Positions 1 to 12,100 of a stretch of 64,000 bases of DNA are shown one piece after another. A program made the translations under genes and the position numbers. The DNA is from Bromus sterilis (Eukaryota > Streptophyta > Magnoliopsida > Poales > Poaceae), in assembly GCA_950022295.1 (NCBI GenBank), contig OX465598.1, positions 344,857,324-344,921,323 on the forward strand, given 5' to 3'. Each line of letters begins with the position of its first letter. Positions within the stretch are counted from its first letter, which is position 1. The notes under the pieces were generated by a model, which saw only the letters and a list, made by a program, of their open reading frames with translations, was not told the DNA's origin and did not search any database.

Positions 1-760
1 CCACCATCATTGATGTACATCTGACCGTCAGGCTTTATGTTATAATTAAGCATTATTTTGCCATCATATGTGTCGTGGTTTGGATCGTAGTTATTTACTT
101 TTATACTTCCGGATGCTTCTAAATTGAACTGCGAAACAACCCTCCTTTGTATAACCTATTCAGAATAAGGTAAGAATGATGGGTGTCATAGAATGTTTAT
201 GATAAGAATATTGTTTCCTTGTACTAAGGCCACATAACATTTTACCAAGCATCCACATCTAATGTTAGCTGCAATAAACATATGGATTTGAACTAGAAAT
301 CTTGGCCACAGATTCATCATGTGATTTACTCTTTCTTCTTTATTGCCGTTTAAGTCGATGTGATTTATTTTTACTACCAAGTATTCATCTTCGGTTTCTT
401 CTTGTTCTTTGAAAAGAAGAGAGATGTGCAAATTTTAAAAGGTGTTAGTTGTATAAATTATAACCCTTGTATAGAATAGAATGTATGGACACATACCATG
501 TTTTTTTGCATCTTCTCATCATGGTCAAGTGGGAGCACATGAGGAACCGTGCTTATTACTTGGAATCGTCAATCATAATAGTTCTCCTCTCTCCATATAG
601 TAGTCGAATAGAAGGTTGTCCCATTGGACACCTTGGATGATTGTGTATGCATCGTACTTCTTGATGTCGACGCGATAAAGAATTCCATTTGGTGTTTCTA
701 GGTCAACATCCCTTCTAAATAAATTATTGAAGTGGAGGAGAATTGGACAAGGTATTATCT
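1..760 (-). pseudogene. Remnant of a spliced gene, possibly B3-domain-like
   Basis: On the minus strand, about 740-550 reads as a short protein stretch containing VDLETPNGILYRVDIKKYDA, then a stop. The pattern of a 'DLETPNG' turn followed by alternating strands recalls a plant B3 DNA-binding fold, but the match is weak. A possible splice donor (ATG followed by GTATGT) lies near 500. A second readable stretch lies at about 430-190 and a third at about 145-1, ending in KPDGQMYINDGG, so several exons of one gene may be present. There is no intact start, and stops interrupt the frames. The gene would continue to the left of the window. I do not recognise the family with certainty. Confidence 0.3.
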
Positions 761-879
761 AAAAAAATAAAAAAATGAAGGTTACGAATTGATATATAAT
801 TTTGGACGTCGATATGGACCGGACGTCAGGACGGAGCACATCCTCACATCATATTTGCATGCATGCATAAGAGAACAAA

Positions 880-1030
880 ATAGATGGTATCAACAAGAAT
901 CTTTTGATTTTTTCAGTTTTTAAAAATGCTTTATCTCTTAAATAAAAAATCAAATTGAAAAACTATTTTCACTATTAGATCCGTCGCGACGGGATCTTCG
1001 AAACTAGATCTCATATCGATATGTTTCGAT
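880..1030 (+). repeat. Left terminal inverted repeat of the 0.9-7.8 kb element
   Basis: This block matches the reverse complement of 7656-7815 over about 150 bp with scattered mismatches. Shared landmarks are ATCTTTTG, TTATCTCTTA, CACTATTAGATCCGT and ATGTTTCGA. The outer edge is uncertain by a few tens of bases. Confidence 0.6.
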
Positions 1031-2403
1031 AAAAAAAAATTCTTAAAGTTGCCATGTGTGTTGCACATAAATTGTCATATTGTTTACATTGAAATTGTCG
1101 TGATGTACTTCAATTACGTTTTTTTAATGTTTTCTCTTCAACATTTTAAGTAAATTTGTCGGGGTTCCTAAAAATAAACACATGTTAATTTGATATGGCA
1201 AAAACACGTCTTAAATTGCCATGGCGAAACATATATTAAATTTGCCATGGACACAAAAAGAAAATAGTTTGCCATGGATAGATAGAAAAACTTTCTTGTG
1301 CTCTATTGCCATGGACACAAAAAACACCACCGATGCGACACCACGCCATCGATAGCCTTTCCACCGGACGCACAAAACTCCCTCCCCGACCGTCGCACAT
1401 TGAGATGCATCCATGTTACGGGAGCCCGCTATACTGCGCATCACCTCCATTGTCGGATATGTGCTCGGAGTACACGGCCATAGCCGTACCATGAACCATA
1501 AACTAAAGTTGCCATGGTGAATTACTTAAAATTGTCATGACATATAATCGTCATGGTCATGGTACTAAAATTTCCATGGTTAAAATACTAAAATTTCCAT
1601 GTTCTATAAACTAAATTTGCCATGATATATTAATGCAAATTACCATGATCCATGAAATAAATTTGTCATGTTTAATTACTAAAACTGCCTTGGTCACTTA
1701 CTAAATTTGCCATGGTCAATTACTAAACTTTCCCACACCGTCGACAACCACTCCAGCCGACCCACATCCCTTCTCCCCCCGTCAGCCGCCGAGATGAGCC
1801 AGAGAATCTCCTTGACGCATTGTTGTGGTTTACAGAGTAGATTTGCCATGGAAAAAAAAAGAGACGCCACCAATGTGGTTGAACGACGCCTGCTCCACCC
1901 GACCCACAAACCCTCCCCCCCTCCCCTCTCTGGTCGCCGCGCATCGAGATGCATCTGAAAAATCCTTGATGCATCCGTGTCCCAAGAGCCTGTCATGCCG
2001 CACATCACACCCATCGCCAGATATCTGCTCGGAGTACACGTGTCGTAACCGCACCATGAACCATAAACTAAAGTTTCTATGGTGAATTACCTAAAATTGC
2101 CATGACATATAATTGTCGTGGTCATGGTACTAAAATTGGTCAAAATAATAGGTCGTAGGTGTAACAGCCCAGTTTTTGCAAAAATTAAAAAAAAAATCGG
2201 TGTGAATTGCTTGATTGCCTGATTTGTTTGCGGTGTTTGCATCCCCGATTTATCGATCGGCGATTATTTTTTCCCCTCTTATCTCGTATCGGATGGAGAC
2301 CGACCCTTGCCACCCTGACACTCGACCTTTGCGACACCGGGTTTCGCCCGATCACCGTCGCGAAAACCGCACGAGACCAGCCGCAACCAACGGAATGAAA
2401 AAC

Positions 2404-2424
2404 CCCGTTTAATAATTAAACGGG
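2404..2424. repeat. Short perfect palindrome in the LTR promoter region
   Basis: CCCGTTTAAT and ATTAAACGGG face each other around a single A, giving 10-bp perfect arms about 200 bp upstream of the LTR TATA box. It could form a cruciform or bind a dimeric protein; the sequence alone does not decide. Confidence 0.5.
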
Positions 2425-2624
2425 ATATTTTTATAGCGCGCCGGAAAGTGTTTTCGAAACGGTTCCAGCGCGAGGTGAACGCCTCCGGCTCGACGCACTG
2501 ATCGCGCAGTTCGAAGTTTTACCCGAATCAAAGGTACCGCGGCCCCCCGGCAGTCAGAAACGGGAGCACCGCGCGGGCGAGAGAAAATCCGATGATGTTT
2601 TTGCAAACTGCCAGCCACCCATGC

Positions 2625-2632
2625 TATATAAA
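2625..2632 (+). promoter_or_regulatory. TATA box of the solo LTR
   Basis: TATATAAA is followed about 25-30 bp downstream by a pyrimidine- and A-rich leader containing 'agggtttcccctag'. This is the expected core promoter arrangement of a plant LTR. The window does not show whether it is active. Confidence 0.5.
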
Positions 2633-5600
2633 GACCACCACACTCCCACCCATTTTTAGGGTTTCCCCTAGCCAATTTTGCAGCCACCCCCCTGATCTGG
2701 CTCAGATCTGACCCAAAACACCCCCAAAAATCCCGAAACCCTAGATCTGGGATGCCCGGAGCCGTCGGATCGAAGATCGGACGACCCCGGAGCCGCCACG
2801 TCACCCCTTGCAGCTCCACGCCCGGAGGCCTCCATGCCCGAAGCCAAGCCGCACGCGCCGGGCGTCTCCACGGCCGCAGCCGCCGGCGGGCAGCCACGGG
2901 CCGCCGCACTCCCTCCTCGCCCCGGCCTCCTCCTCTCCTCCCGCTTCCTTTCCTCCTCTCCCCCACTGCTCTCTCCTCACCTCTCTCTCTCTCTCAGCAG
3001 GACGACCCGCCATGGACGCCCGGAGCTTGAAGCTCGCCGCCGCCTCCGCCCTCCCCCGCGCCGACTGGATCGGGCCGCCGCGCCACTGGATCCACGCCGC
3101 CGCCCGCACCTCCTTCACCGGCTGCCGCCGTGGGCTGCCTCGCCGCCATCTCCCGCGGCAGAAGCCGGCGCCGCCGCCATGGCTGCTCGGGAGGAGCACG
3201 ACGCCTCCTGCGCCCGCTCGCCCGCTCGTGCCTGCGTGGGCCGGCTGCCCCTTGCGGCCCAGGCCAGGCCAGGCCCAGCAGCGAACCAGCCCAGGCCGGC
3301 CTCACCTTGGCTGCAGATGGGCCGAGCCCGTTTGGGGTGAGGGCCCGAATCCCTTTTTTTTATATATTTTTTTCCTGAGCCTGCTGGAATTTTGCTAAGT
3401 GCTGATAATTGTGCTGCTGATTCGATATTGCGTTGAAGTTTGCGAGTGAACCGTAGCTCCGATGAACGTGCCCCCAAAACGAAAGTTGCTCACAATTGCG
3501 TGTACTTTAAGTCATCTTTTGTGAGCATTTGCATTTGAGCTCATCTTGATTGTGTAATTGTGTGCTGAACAGGGCATCAGGCCGTTAAACTGCTACTTTT
3601 TCCTGTTAAGTGCTGCTGTTAATATTTTGTTGCAACTTTGCATGATGATTGTAACAAATCCATGAGGCCTATTGCATTGATTCCTTTTGCGTTGCGTTAA
3701 GCAATGTTTCTACTTCAGTTTCATGCATTCACATGCCATATTTGCTTGCTGCTTCATGTTTATATCTTGCTCCAAAGTAGCTATCCTGATGTTATTGTGC
3801 TGCTATTGCTGAAACTGTTATTTTGTTGCAACTTCGGTCGACGATTGCTTCGCAACCGTTTATCGGAATTGAGTGATTCCAATTGCATATTGTTAAGCAT
3901 CATGTCTACTTTCATACCATGTATTGCTATGTCATGTTGCTGCACTTTTGCATATAGATTTACCCCTGTTTTTACAGCATGTGTGCATAAATTGTTTTGC
4001 TTATATCTTTTTAACCGTAACTCCGTTTGGGGTGTTCTTTATATGTAACTTGATTAGTTTTTCGTGTTCTTTGTGTTTATGCTATTGTTTGCTGTTGTTA
4101 ACCAACCTAAAATATGGTTTAGGACAGAACAGTACCAAATCTTTTAATCATCGTGTGGCACTTAGTGTTATGCCATGTTTAGATTGTGCCTCACTTAAAT
4201 TGACTAGCATAGATAGTTTACTTTGTGCTTCACCTCTTGCCATGTTGTGTGCTATGCCATGCTTGCTTGAGTTGCCATGTTAATAACCGTTGTTTGGTCA
4301 CCTGTAGCTAAATAACTTGAACCACCGTAAACGTGCGGTATCGTCGTGTGTGACGAGTACTCCACTTAAACCGTTAGTAACCGCTCTCGACGGTAGGTGC
4401 GATGTCTCGTGTTGCTTCTTGTTGATGCTTGCTCGTGTTTGCTCCGTAGTAATAGTGGTGCACCGTTGATTGCTTTCCAGTGTTTACCTCTTGTGTGCTC
4501 CCGCGGGTACCTCTCGGAGACGATGCGAGCGTGCGATCGACTACACCTTCGGAACCCGACTGATCAACAGGCAAGGACTATACATTACTTATGATCCATT
4601 CTATTTCAACCAGCGGTTTGCATGCTAGTATAGGTTAAGTTCGATGTTTGATCCTACCACATGTTTACAGCCTCTTTCAAACCGATACAGCCATGTCCCT
4701 TCCCAGCAAACCTTGTACTGCTATGTTACTATTTCTCGTTGCCCAGCCCCTGCTTAGCATGCATGCTTAGGATGCTACGATGTTACCCTGTTACTCTTTG
4801 GGTTGGGATATCACCTTATTATTATATTATTGTTGATGATATGATTTTATAATGTTGACTATATTCGACGAAGGATGGAAGGTCTAGGCTATCCCGCCCC
4901 GACGCTTTGTTCCATTCGAGTCACCTAGGATCCGAGTTCCGGGTATTGGTTTTAAGCCTGAGCGTGCCTAACCGCGTGTGGGATTTTATGGGGTCCCCTT
5001 CTCTTACCTACCTAGCTTCAAACATTTCTAGTGGTGGCCCAAGCTGATTTACCATTTGCAAACCGTGTGTGTGTCTGTTGGGTCGCTCCTGGCAGATATT
5101 ATTTAAAACAACCCGGACCAGTGAGGACATAGTTCCCTTGCTGGCCCACTTTGTCCGGCTGAGGACCCGGTTTCCCAATGTGTGATTAATCGGGTATCCA
5201 AACCTGCGACAGACGGTAGAGACCAGATCGAGAGAGCGGCCGGCTCCTGAGCTGGATGTCGACTCACCGGGGGCCACCCGGATTTGTTCGTTGTTAGCTA
5301 GAGGGACTTGTCGTTTCGGATCTCTCGGAACTAAATCATAAAATGGTTGCCTATAATGGGTAGCAACTGAGAGTGATGGACGTGCGTGCGGAGCCTCGTA
5401 ATGGGCAGTTGGTACACCCCTGCAGGGTTAAATATTTTCAAGAAGCCGTGTCCACGGTTATGGACGACTTGAGACCTACGTCCTGTTCATAGACAACAAC
5501 AACTGAGATAATCTTAATATAACTTGATCAACGTGTGTGTGCCTTGACTGCTTCTTCTTCGTCGGGATGCGAAGAGGAGGACAAGGATAGGATAGGTGTT

Positions 5601-6797
5601 ATGTTTGCGTAGTAGGTGGATAGCAAGACTTGTTGGAGGCGATTCCTCATCGAATGCTTGGCTTCTTATCTTACTCTCTAGATCGTTAGCCACTTCATAA
5701 ATGCTAGTGCGGCAGCAACCTCACCACTCACCCCTTCCTTACCGTAAACTACTAGTTGTCCTAGAATGACGAGTGACGAAGCCCTTGCTGGGTCAGAAGA
5801 CCACTACAGTTGGATGCTGAGTACCTCTGTACTCATGATACTACCCCCAAACTCTTTTCAGGGTTCTGATCGACAACAGGTATGGTGATCGACGTTTCAC
5901 GTGGAGACTCGACGACGACTAGTTAGGCGGATCCCGGCGGAGGGCCTGGACCCGTGTGGTTATGGGATCGATGCTTTTCTCTTTGCCAGTAGGCATTTGA
6001 TTGTAGTCTGTACTCAGACATATATCTTCCGCTGTTGTATTGTACTTGAGGCAGTTGTATGCCGATTGTATGAGATGTTGTATCATGTATCTGTAATGTT
6101 GTGATATCATGTTGGAAATCCGGGGCATATGGCTTTGTCATATGTCGCGGTGGGACCGATATGTGCTTCGTCCCCGGATCTGGGTGGAAACACCTAGATT
6201 TGGAACAGTACCGCATATCGGGCCTTACAGTAGGTGCACCATGAACCAGAAAGTATAGTTGCCATGGTGAATTACCTAAAATTTCCATGATCCACGCACT
6301 AAATTCGATACGGTTCATACAAAATATATAATTGTCATGTTCATGGTACTAAAATTGCCATGATAGAAATACTAGAATTCCATGGTCTATAAATTAAATG
6401 TGCCATGATGTATTAATGAAAATCGACATGATCAATCACTACAATGGCCTTGGTACTTACTAAAATTTCCATGGTCGATTAAAAAAATGCCCACGCCGTC
6501 AACAACCACTCCACCCAACCCATATCCCTCCTCCCACCATCACACGCCGAGAAGCACCGGAGAACCACCTCGACGCATTGTTGTGGTTTATAGAGTAGAT
6601 TTGCCATGGACACGAAAAAAATATGACACCAACGCGGTACCACGACGCCCGCTCCACCCGACCTACAAACCCCCTCCCTCCCCGGTCGCCGCACATTGAG
6701 ATGCATCCAAAAAAAATCCTCGATGCATCCGTGTCCCAGGCGCCCATCATGCCGCGCATCACACCCATGAATCATAAACTAAAGTTGCCATGGTGAA

Positions 6798-7101
6798 TCT
6801 ATATCTCTTATAAAGAAAAACCCCACTAAGATGCATTTATGGTGTCTATCTCAACATGCAAGCTATCCACATCACTCAGTATTGTAGGCAATTATTTGTC
6901 CATATCATCCACTAACAAAAATTCACTAAGATGCATTTATGGTATATATCTCAACATGCAAGCTATCCACATCACCCGCTACTATAACAAATCATTTGTC
7001 CATGTCATCCACTTTCATTTGCATGCATCTTATACTCTTTCAATTTACATTGTAGAGTTGTTATAAAGATTCCCGCTGCAACCCGCTGGGTATTGTTCTA
7101 G
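6798..7101 (+). mobile_element. Short non-autonomous Helitron, 304 bp
   Basis: The element starts TCTATATCTC and ends GTTCTAG, giving the TC...CTAG termini of Helitrons. Just before the end lies the GC-rich hairpin-like CCCGCTGCAACCCGCTGGG typical of grass Helitron 3' ends. It is inserted exactly between A (6797) and T (7102), with no target duplication. Deleting it restores the host motif 'ggtgaattccttaaaatt', which has an unbroken relative at about 1511. Inside is a roughly 100-bp direct duplication (about 6826-6925 and 6928-7013). No Rep/helicase coding is present. Confidence 0.75.
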
Positions 7102-7655
7102 TTCCTTAAAATTTCCATGACATATAATCGTCGTGGTCATGGTACTAAAATTGCCATGGTTAAAATACTAAAATTTCCATGGTCTATAAAATAAATTTGA
7201 CATGATGTATTAATGAAAATTGCCATGATCCATGAAGTAAAATTGTCATGTTTATTACTAAAATTACCTTGGTCAAAGACTAAAATTGCCATGGTCAATT
7301 ACTAAAAATATCGACACCATCGACAACCACTCCACCTGACCCACATCCTTTTTTCTGCCGTCGCACGTCGAGATGCGCCGGAGAATCTTCACGATGCATC
7401 CTTATCCTATGAACGCGCCATGCCGTGCATCAACGCCTCACCTGTAGCATCGGATATCTGCTCGGGATCCGCAGGCCATCGACATATCTCTCTGGTATCC
7501 TCGTCGATGAGTTAAAAGTAGTTGAAATACAATGAAAGTTTTTTTAAAGATGTAACATATGATGACAACTTTAGTGTAGACAATATGGCAACTTCAGTGT
7601 AAACAACATGACAACTTCAGTGCAAACAACATGGCAACTCTGAGTCCAAAAAAAA

Positions 7656-7815
7656 GTTGTCGAAACATATTCATATCAGCTCTAGTTTTGAAGATTTCGT
7701 CGCAACGGATTTAATGGTGAAAAAAGAATTTTAATCAGAATTTTTATCTAAGAGATAAAATATTTTTAAGTTTATAAATCCAAAAGATTTCTAATGATGT
7801 CATCTTGCATTCATG
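7656..7815 (-). repeat. Right terminal inverted repeat of the 0.9-7.8 kb element
   Basis: This is the inverted partner of 880-1030. It reads TCGAAACAT near its inner edge and AAAAGATTT near its outer edge. A run of short direct motifs ('aacttcagtgtaaacaacatg' type) at 7565-7640 lies just inside it. Confidence 0.6.
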
Positions 7816-9123
7816 TGAAAGGAAAAGGAACAGATAGCTGTGTGAGAAAAGTACGGGCCAATACCTCTTCCACATCTCTTAATCGTGACGTGGCAGACTC
7901 TAATGTGCTAATAATCGTGCAAATAAGATGACCGAGAGATGGGGTGTTTGGGCGAACCGTGTTGTGACCTGATGTCACGCACTTATCATTTGGGATAATT
8001 TTTTGTATTAAAAACGGGGAAATCTAATTAAAGAGAAAGGTTACCATCCCGATATAATGATCGTACGGGAGTGTAGCAACTATTGTTGTACCAAGGCCAC
8101 TGTCACCGAGGCATGATACATTGACATTGTTACTCCCATATAATACCATCTATCAAATAAGAACGCATGAAGAAGCACACATCACGGATGCTTCAGGAGA
8201 ACTCAACAAAATCAATGGTAAAGATTATTTGACAAGACATACCTTGGATTCAACTTTACAAATATAGCTTGATAGAAACCAACGAACACCACTTATGAAG
8301 GCTTTGGACATTCCGGCTAATCGTTGAGAGTGTGACCCTTTTATAGGAGGTGGCTAATCGTTGAGAGTGTGACACTTTTATTTTTATAGGAGGTAGAGTG
8401 CATTGTTTTTCATTCATTTGTGCGGTGCGTAAGCAGTAAGAAATGCTGGCCACGCAGTTAAGAGTTAACTATGTTTAGTCAGAACTTTTGACGGACAACC
8501 AGGCTAAAAAGAGAACTGGTCTATGCAGATCTAAATTCTACCATGCACGTGCAACCCCATAAACTCTGGATCACCACAGCCTAGTTAATGCTGATAAGTA
8601 ATAACGAATTGATTGTTGTTTACTGTAAAGTGCACCAACTATCTTGGTCACATGGACCAAACATATCTATTCTTTTAATCCCCTCTGCCTGGAGTATTTC
8701 TGCACGCAATACAGCCAGATTTTGTACACACACAACAGATTCGAAGAGCAGAGAAGGGGAGATTTTGTATACACACAACAGAGTCTGAACAGACAACAGG
8801 ACACCACATCGCAAAGCGACTCCCGGCCCCAGTGAAAAGATTTGCAGGCTTGTATATTTTCTTCATCAATCATGGGAGAAGCATCCTCAACTCATCTACA
8901 AAACGGCAAGGGGTCCATCCAATTGGGAATGGAGGCCCCTTGCACAGCACGCAGATGCGCATCTCCCATGTGTGTGTATTACAACAACACAACATCATCG
9001 CCCTTTCCTCTTTACAAGTTACCAGATCTCTCGCCATATGTACATACAACGATCCTCGCCTAGCTTACTCCTATCCACATGCTGTAACGGAAGAACGAAA
9101 GAATTCTCTGATCGGCCATCTTC
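7816..9123. other. Intergenic DNA and 3' flank of the FAP2-type gene
   Basis: I see no protein-coding gene here. The part next to 9123 is probably the 3'-UTR of the minus-strand gene, which would end somewhere around 8830-8900. A 37-bp tandem repeat lies at 8315-8394, and an imperfect duplication of a block containing 'agattttgtacacacacaac' lies at 8718-8790. Confidence 0.5.
8315..8394 (+). repeat. Two-copy tandem repeat, unit 37 bp
   Basis: GGCTAATCGTTGAGAGTGTG begins both copies, at 8315 and 8352, and both end with TATAGGAGGT. The second copy carries a few extra T residues. Confidence 0.7.
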
Positions 9124-12100
9124 TCATCCACACCTGCCCATGAGCCCGGCCACGTTCTTGGCAACTTCCTTTTTGGCCTCTAACGAGACTGGTGAATCGC
9201 CAATGTACATGCCGAAGAAAGCCCCTGCTTATAGGAAACAATTTGGTTCCAAATTACAAGCAGTGAATATGTAAAGTATCATCAGGTTGCTTTTAGCATA
9301 GGTAGTACTTCTTCAGATGCAACTTGTTACTTTATGAATGTTCAAAGTGGAGACACTGAGAGTGCAAATAATAGTACTCCGTAGTAGCTTATGTAGACCG
9401 TCTGTTTATGGGTTACGTGGTCACCAATATTATATGGAGCTCTTTGTTGCAATGGGCAAACTAGCCGTTTGGCAACCCTAACGCTGAACGCACAGATTTC
9501 ACCTTGGTGGTTTGCGGCTAGAAGGCAGATGCAAGGCCCCAACAAGAAATTCAACAGTCTGCATCCTAGTGATTTGGGTCATATGGAAGGAAAGGAACAA
9601 TAGGGTTTTCGAAGACAGGAGTGAGCCTGTTCAGTCGGTCCTAAATCAGATCAAAGCTGATGCAGGTTTTCATCTTAGGAAGCTGCGCTAGGCTAGGTTC
9701 GGGCTGGGTACCGTCCCGGTTGTTCAGTTTTGCTTGCTGGTCGGTGAGCAAGTTACGTAGTTCTGTCCCTGTTCTTTTGGTAGTTTTGTTCGTTGGATTT
9801 CTGTACGGGGCTCTTCCCATTCTTTCCTTCTAATATATTCACATGCAGTTCTCCTGCATGTTTCGGAAAGGTAGCTTGTAAAAGTATTGACAAGGGAAAC
9901 ATATACTTACTGCAAAGGTCTTTGCTCTGAACAGCACTAATTTGCCTGCCATCAACTGCAAACAAACATTCTTGTTAAGATCGACTCGGTGCAGAACATC
10001 TTGAAACAAATAAATCGTAACACCGGCCCCAGCCTTATGCACTTACTTTCTGTTATTAGCTGGCCATCAGACGTTTGACAGAAGTCAATCTTAGTGCCCT
10101 GCAAATAACATTGACATTTAACAACTCACGTCTGGAAGTTACCAACTATAAAATACAGTGTTGAGCCTTACAGAAGGTATTGGGATATCTTCGGTGAAGT
10201 AAGAACCAAAGGTCTTCAAGCAATGATAGTCAGTGTTGGGATTCATCTGTTGAATAAATAAAACACAGAATCTCCCGTAAGTCTATAGGACTAGTAAAAG
10301 AAGTAAAGTGGCAGCTGAAACAGCAAGTACCTTTTGCAAACGCAAGCCAAGTGACTTCTCGAATACACTGCAAATAACATAAGGAGTACCAGTTCAGTCT
10401 GGAGTAGATGACAGATATATGCAACAGATTTCCTCGGCAAAATAAAATCATAATACTCACTCTCTCACTGCACCAATGCTAAGGCCATTGTAGTTTACTA
10501 CCAACCTAACTCTGATATGAAGGTTTTCCCTGGAAAAAGTAAAGCACAAATGTTATTAAAACCAGAGGGTCATATAATGTACGAGAAGTTTAAGGTCCAC
10601 TTTGGATTGCAAGACTGAAAGAAAACAGGTCTTCAATATAATGGAAGTGCAAAACAGAGGATTGAAAAAAGGGAAAATAGTAGGAACAATTGTTAAGCTA
10701 TAGAACAAGAGAAAAGTGCCTCGATAGTATGCGAATGAGTGGAAAAAAGAGGTCGGAGCCAATCATTACGAATCTGGCAACATCATTCCTATCCAAAGTG
10801 CATGTACAGGAAAACTTCCTCATGATTGGAATCCCAAAAAAGATCCTATGGGACTCGTACAGTCCAAAAAGGGCCCAAGTTTCTTATAATATTTCCACAA
10901 TGAACAAATAGAAGAACTTTGAGAACCACTAAATGTCTGCTACGAGGATTTAGTGATCTATGGAAATGTGGGTGAAACGAGCACACCATCTATGCACACG
11001 CATACGTGCTGCCATGAATGTTGCACTCAACTGATAGCAATATGCAGTACTACCAGAAACCAACTACCACAGTAATATATATCCAGCTTAAAGAAGAATC
11101 CTTATAAACCTTAACCTTGCTCGACAAGATAACTGAATTTTCTGACACTACATTAGTTCATGCTAAGCCTTCAGAGAATGTGTCGGTTGAACAGTGAGCT
11201 ATCAAGGGAGAAGCATACCTCAGAAGATCATCATAGAAATCTGGGTCATCCTTCAGTTTGGTGGTTGGAACCGAAGCATACTTAGGACCCAGCTTCTCGC
11301 AAATAGAATTCGGTTGCATATCTACGAGGACATGGCATCGTCACCAATCAATAAACATTTTTTGCTGGTAAACAGATACAACACATTCATTTCTAAAACA
11401 GTATACTTACATAAACCAAAAGCATACAGGTTCAAATTTTTGACCCTCATTATTTTCACGCCTTTGAAACCCATCCCAACGAGGACCTGCAAATTTAGTT
11501 GTCAATGAACTGTCACATGAAGTCATCAACCAAACAAGGTAGAAAGAAATGATATAGAAATTTGAGAAGTAAAGCATCAGTTATCAATGAACTGTCACAT
11601 GAACCCATCCACAGAAGAACTAAGTATACCAAGTGTCTTGTATTGTATAAGCAGCAAGTCAGTGTAATACTTATCCTACACTATGTCCACTCTTAACTCT
11701 ACATCGCGAAAGAAACTAGACTACTGTATATGCATAAGAAGCTCCTACAAACAAGGGGAATATTACCGTTGTAGCTGGACTGGAGTCATCTTCGAGGAAT
11801 GCAGGGAACTTGATTCCAGTTTTTGGTTCAACTGCATCTCCTTGGAAGATCGTACTTGGCACAGCAACAGAAGAACAAGTTAGGCGCTTTCCGTCCAAAC
11901 AAGGCTGATCTGCTGGCATGTTGATATAACCATCAGCATTTCCAAACGCCATCAACTCTACAAGCATCTTCGGAGATCTTGACCATTCATACAAATATAG
12001 AATGAGAGATTAGTATTTTCAAGAAAAATCAAGACTGTAAATGAAAATATAAAAGGGGTAGTAGATCAGATGACAGGCAAATAATTTGTATTGAGACCTA

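Larger units (their letters stand above)
2160..6229 (+). mobile_element. Solo LTR of a large-LTR retrotransposon, 4,070 bp
   Basis: The sequence begins TGTAACAGCCC and ends GGGCCTTACA, so it has the TG...CA ends and short inverted termini of an LTR. It is flanked by an exact 5-bp target duplication, GTAGG, at 2155-2159 and 6230-6234. Removing it joins the CCATGG-rich host element cleanly. There is no internal coding region or second LTR, so it is a solo LTR left by LTR-LTR recombination. It holds a TATA box near 2625, a GC-rich leader at 2750-3350, and a long AT-rich 3' part. LTRs of 4-5 kb in Triticeae are known from Sukkula/LARD-type elements; that family assignment is my inference. Confidence 0.85.
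880..7815. mobile_element. Non-autonomous DNA transposon with long inverted ends (Mutator-like?), interrupted by two later insertions
   Basis: The left end (880-1030) and right end (7656-7815) are inverted copies of each other. Both contain, in order, ATCTTTT, an AT-rich stretch with TTTATCTCTTA, ATCCGT followed by GCGACG, and ATGTTTCGA. Inside are many copies of short motifs around GCCATGG, separated by 'tactaaaatt'-like spacers, plus paired GC-rich blocks near 1330-1490, 1730-2060, 6490-6770 and 7310-7480. No transposase frame is visible. A 4,070-bp solo LTR and a 304-bp Helitron sit inside, so the original element was about 2.6 kb. Long inverted ends suggest the Mutator superfamily, but I could not define a 9-bp target duplication. 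Confidence 0.55.

Noticed and set aside
1200..2150. Regularly spaced motifs resembling a CRISPR-like array
   Set aside because: The repeated unit is too short and too variable, the spacing is irregular, no cas-like gene exists, and the setting is a plant transposon.
2409..3398. Several long open frames on both strands in GC-rich DNA
   Set aside because: They lie in the leader region of a well-defined solo LTR, overlap on both strands, and have proline/alanine/arginine-rich content expected from GC-rich DNA. No domain was seen.
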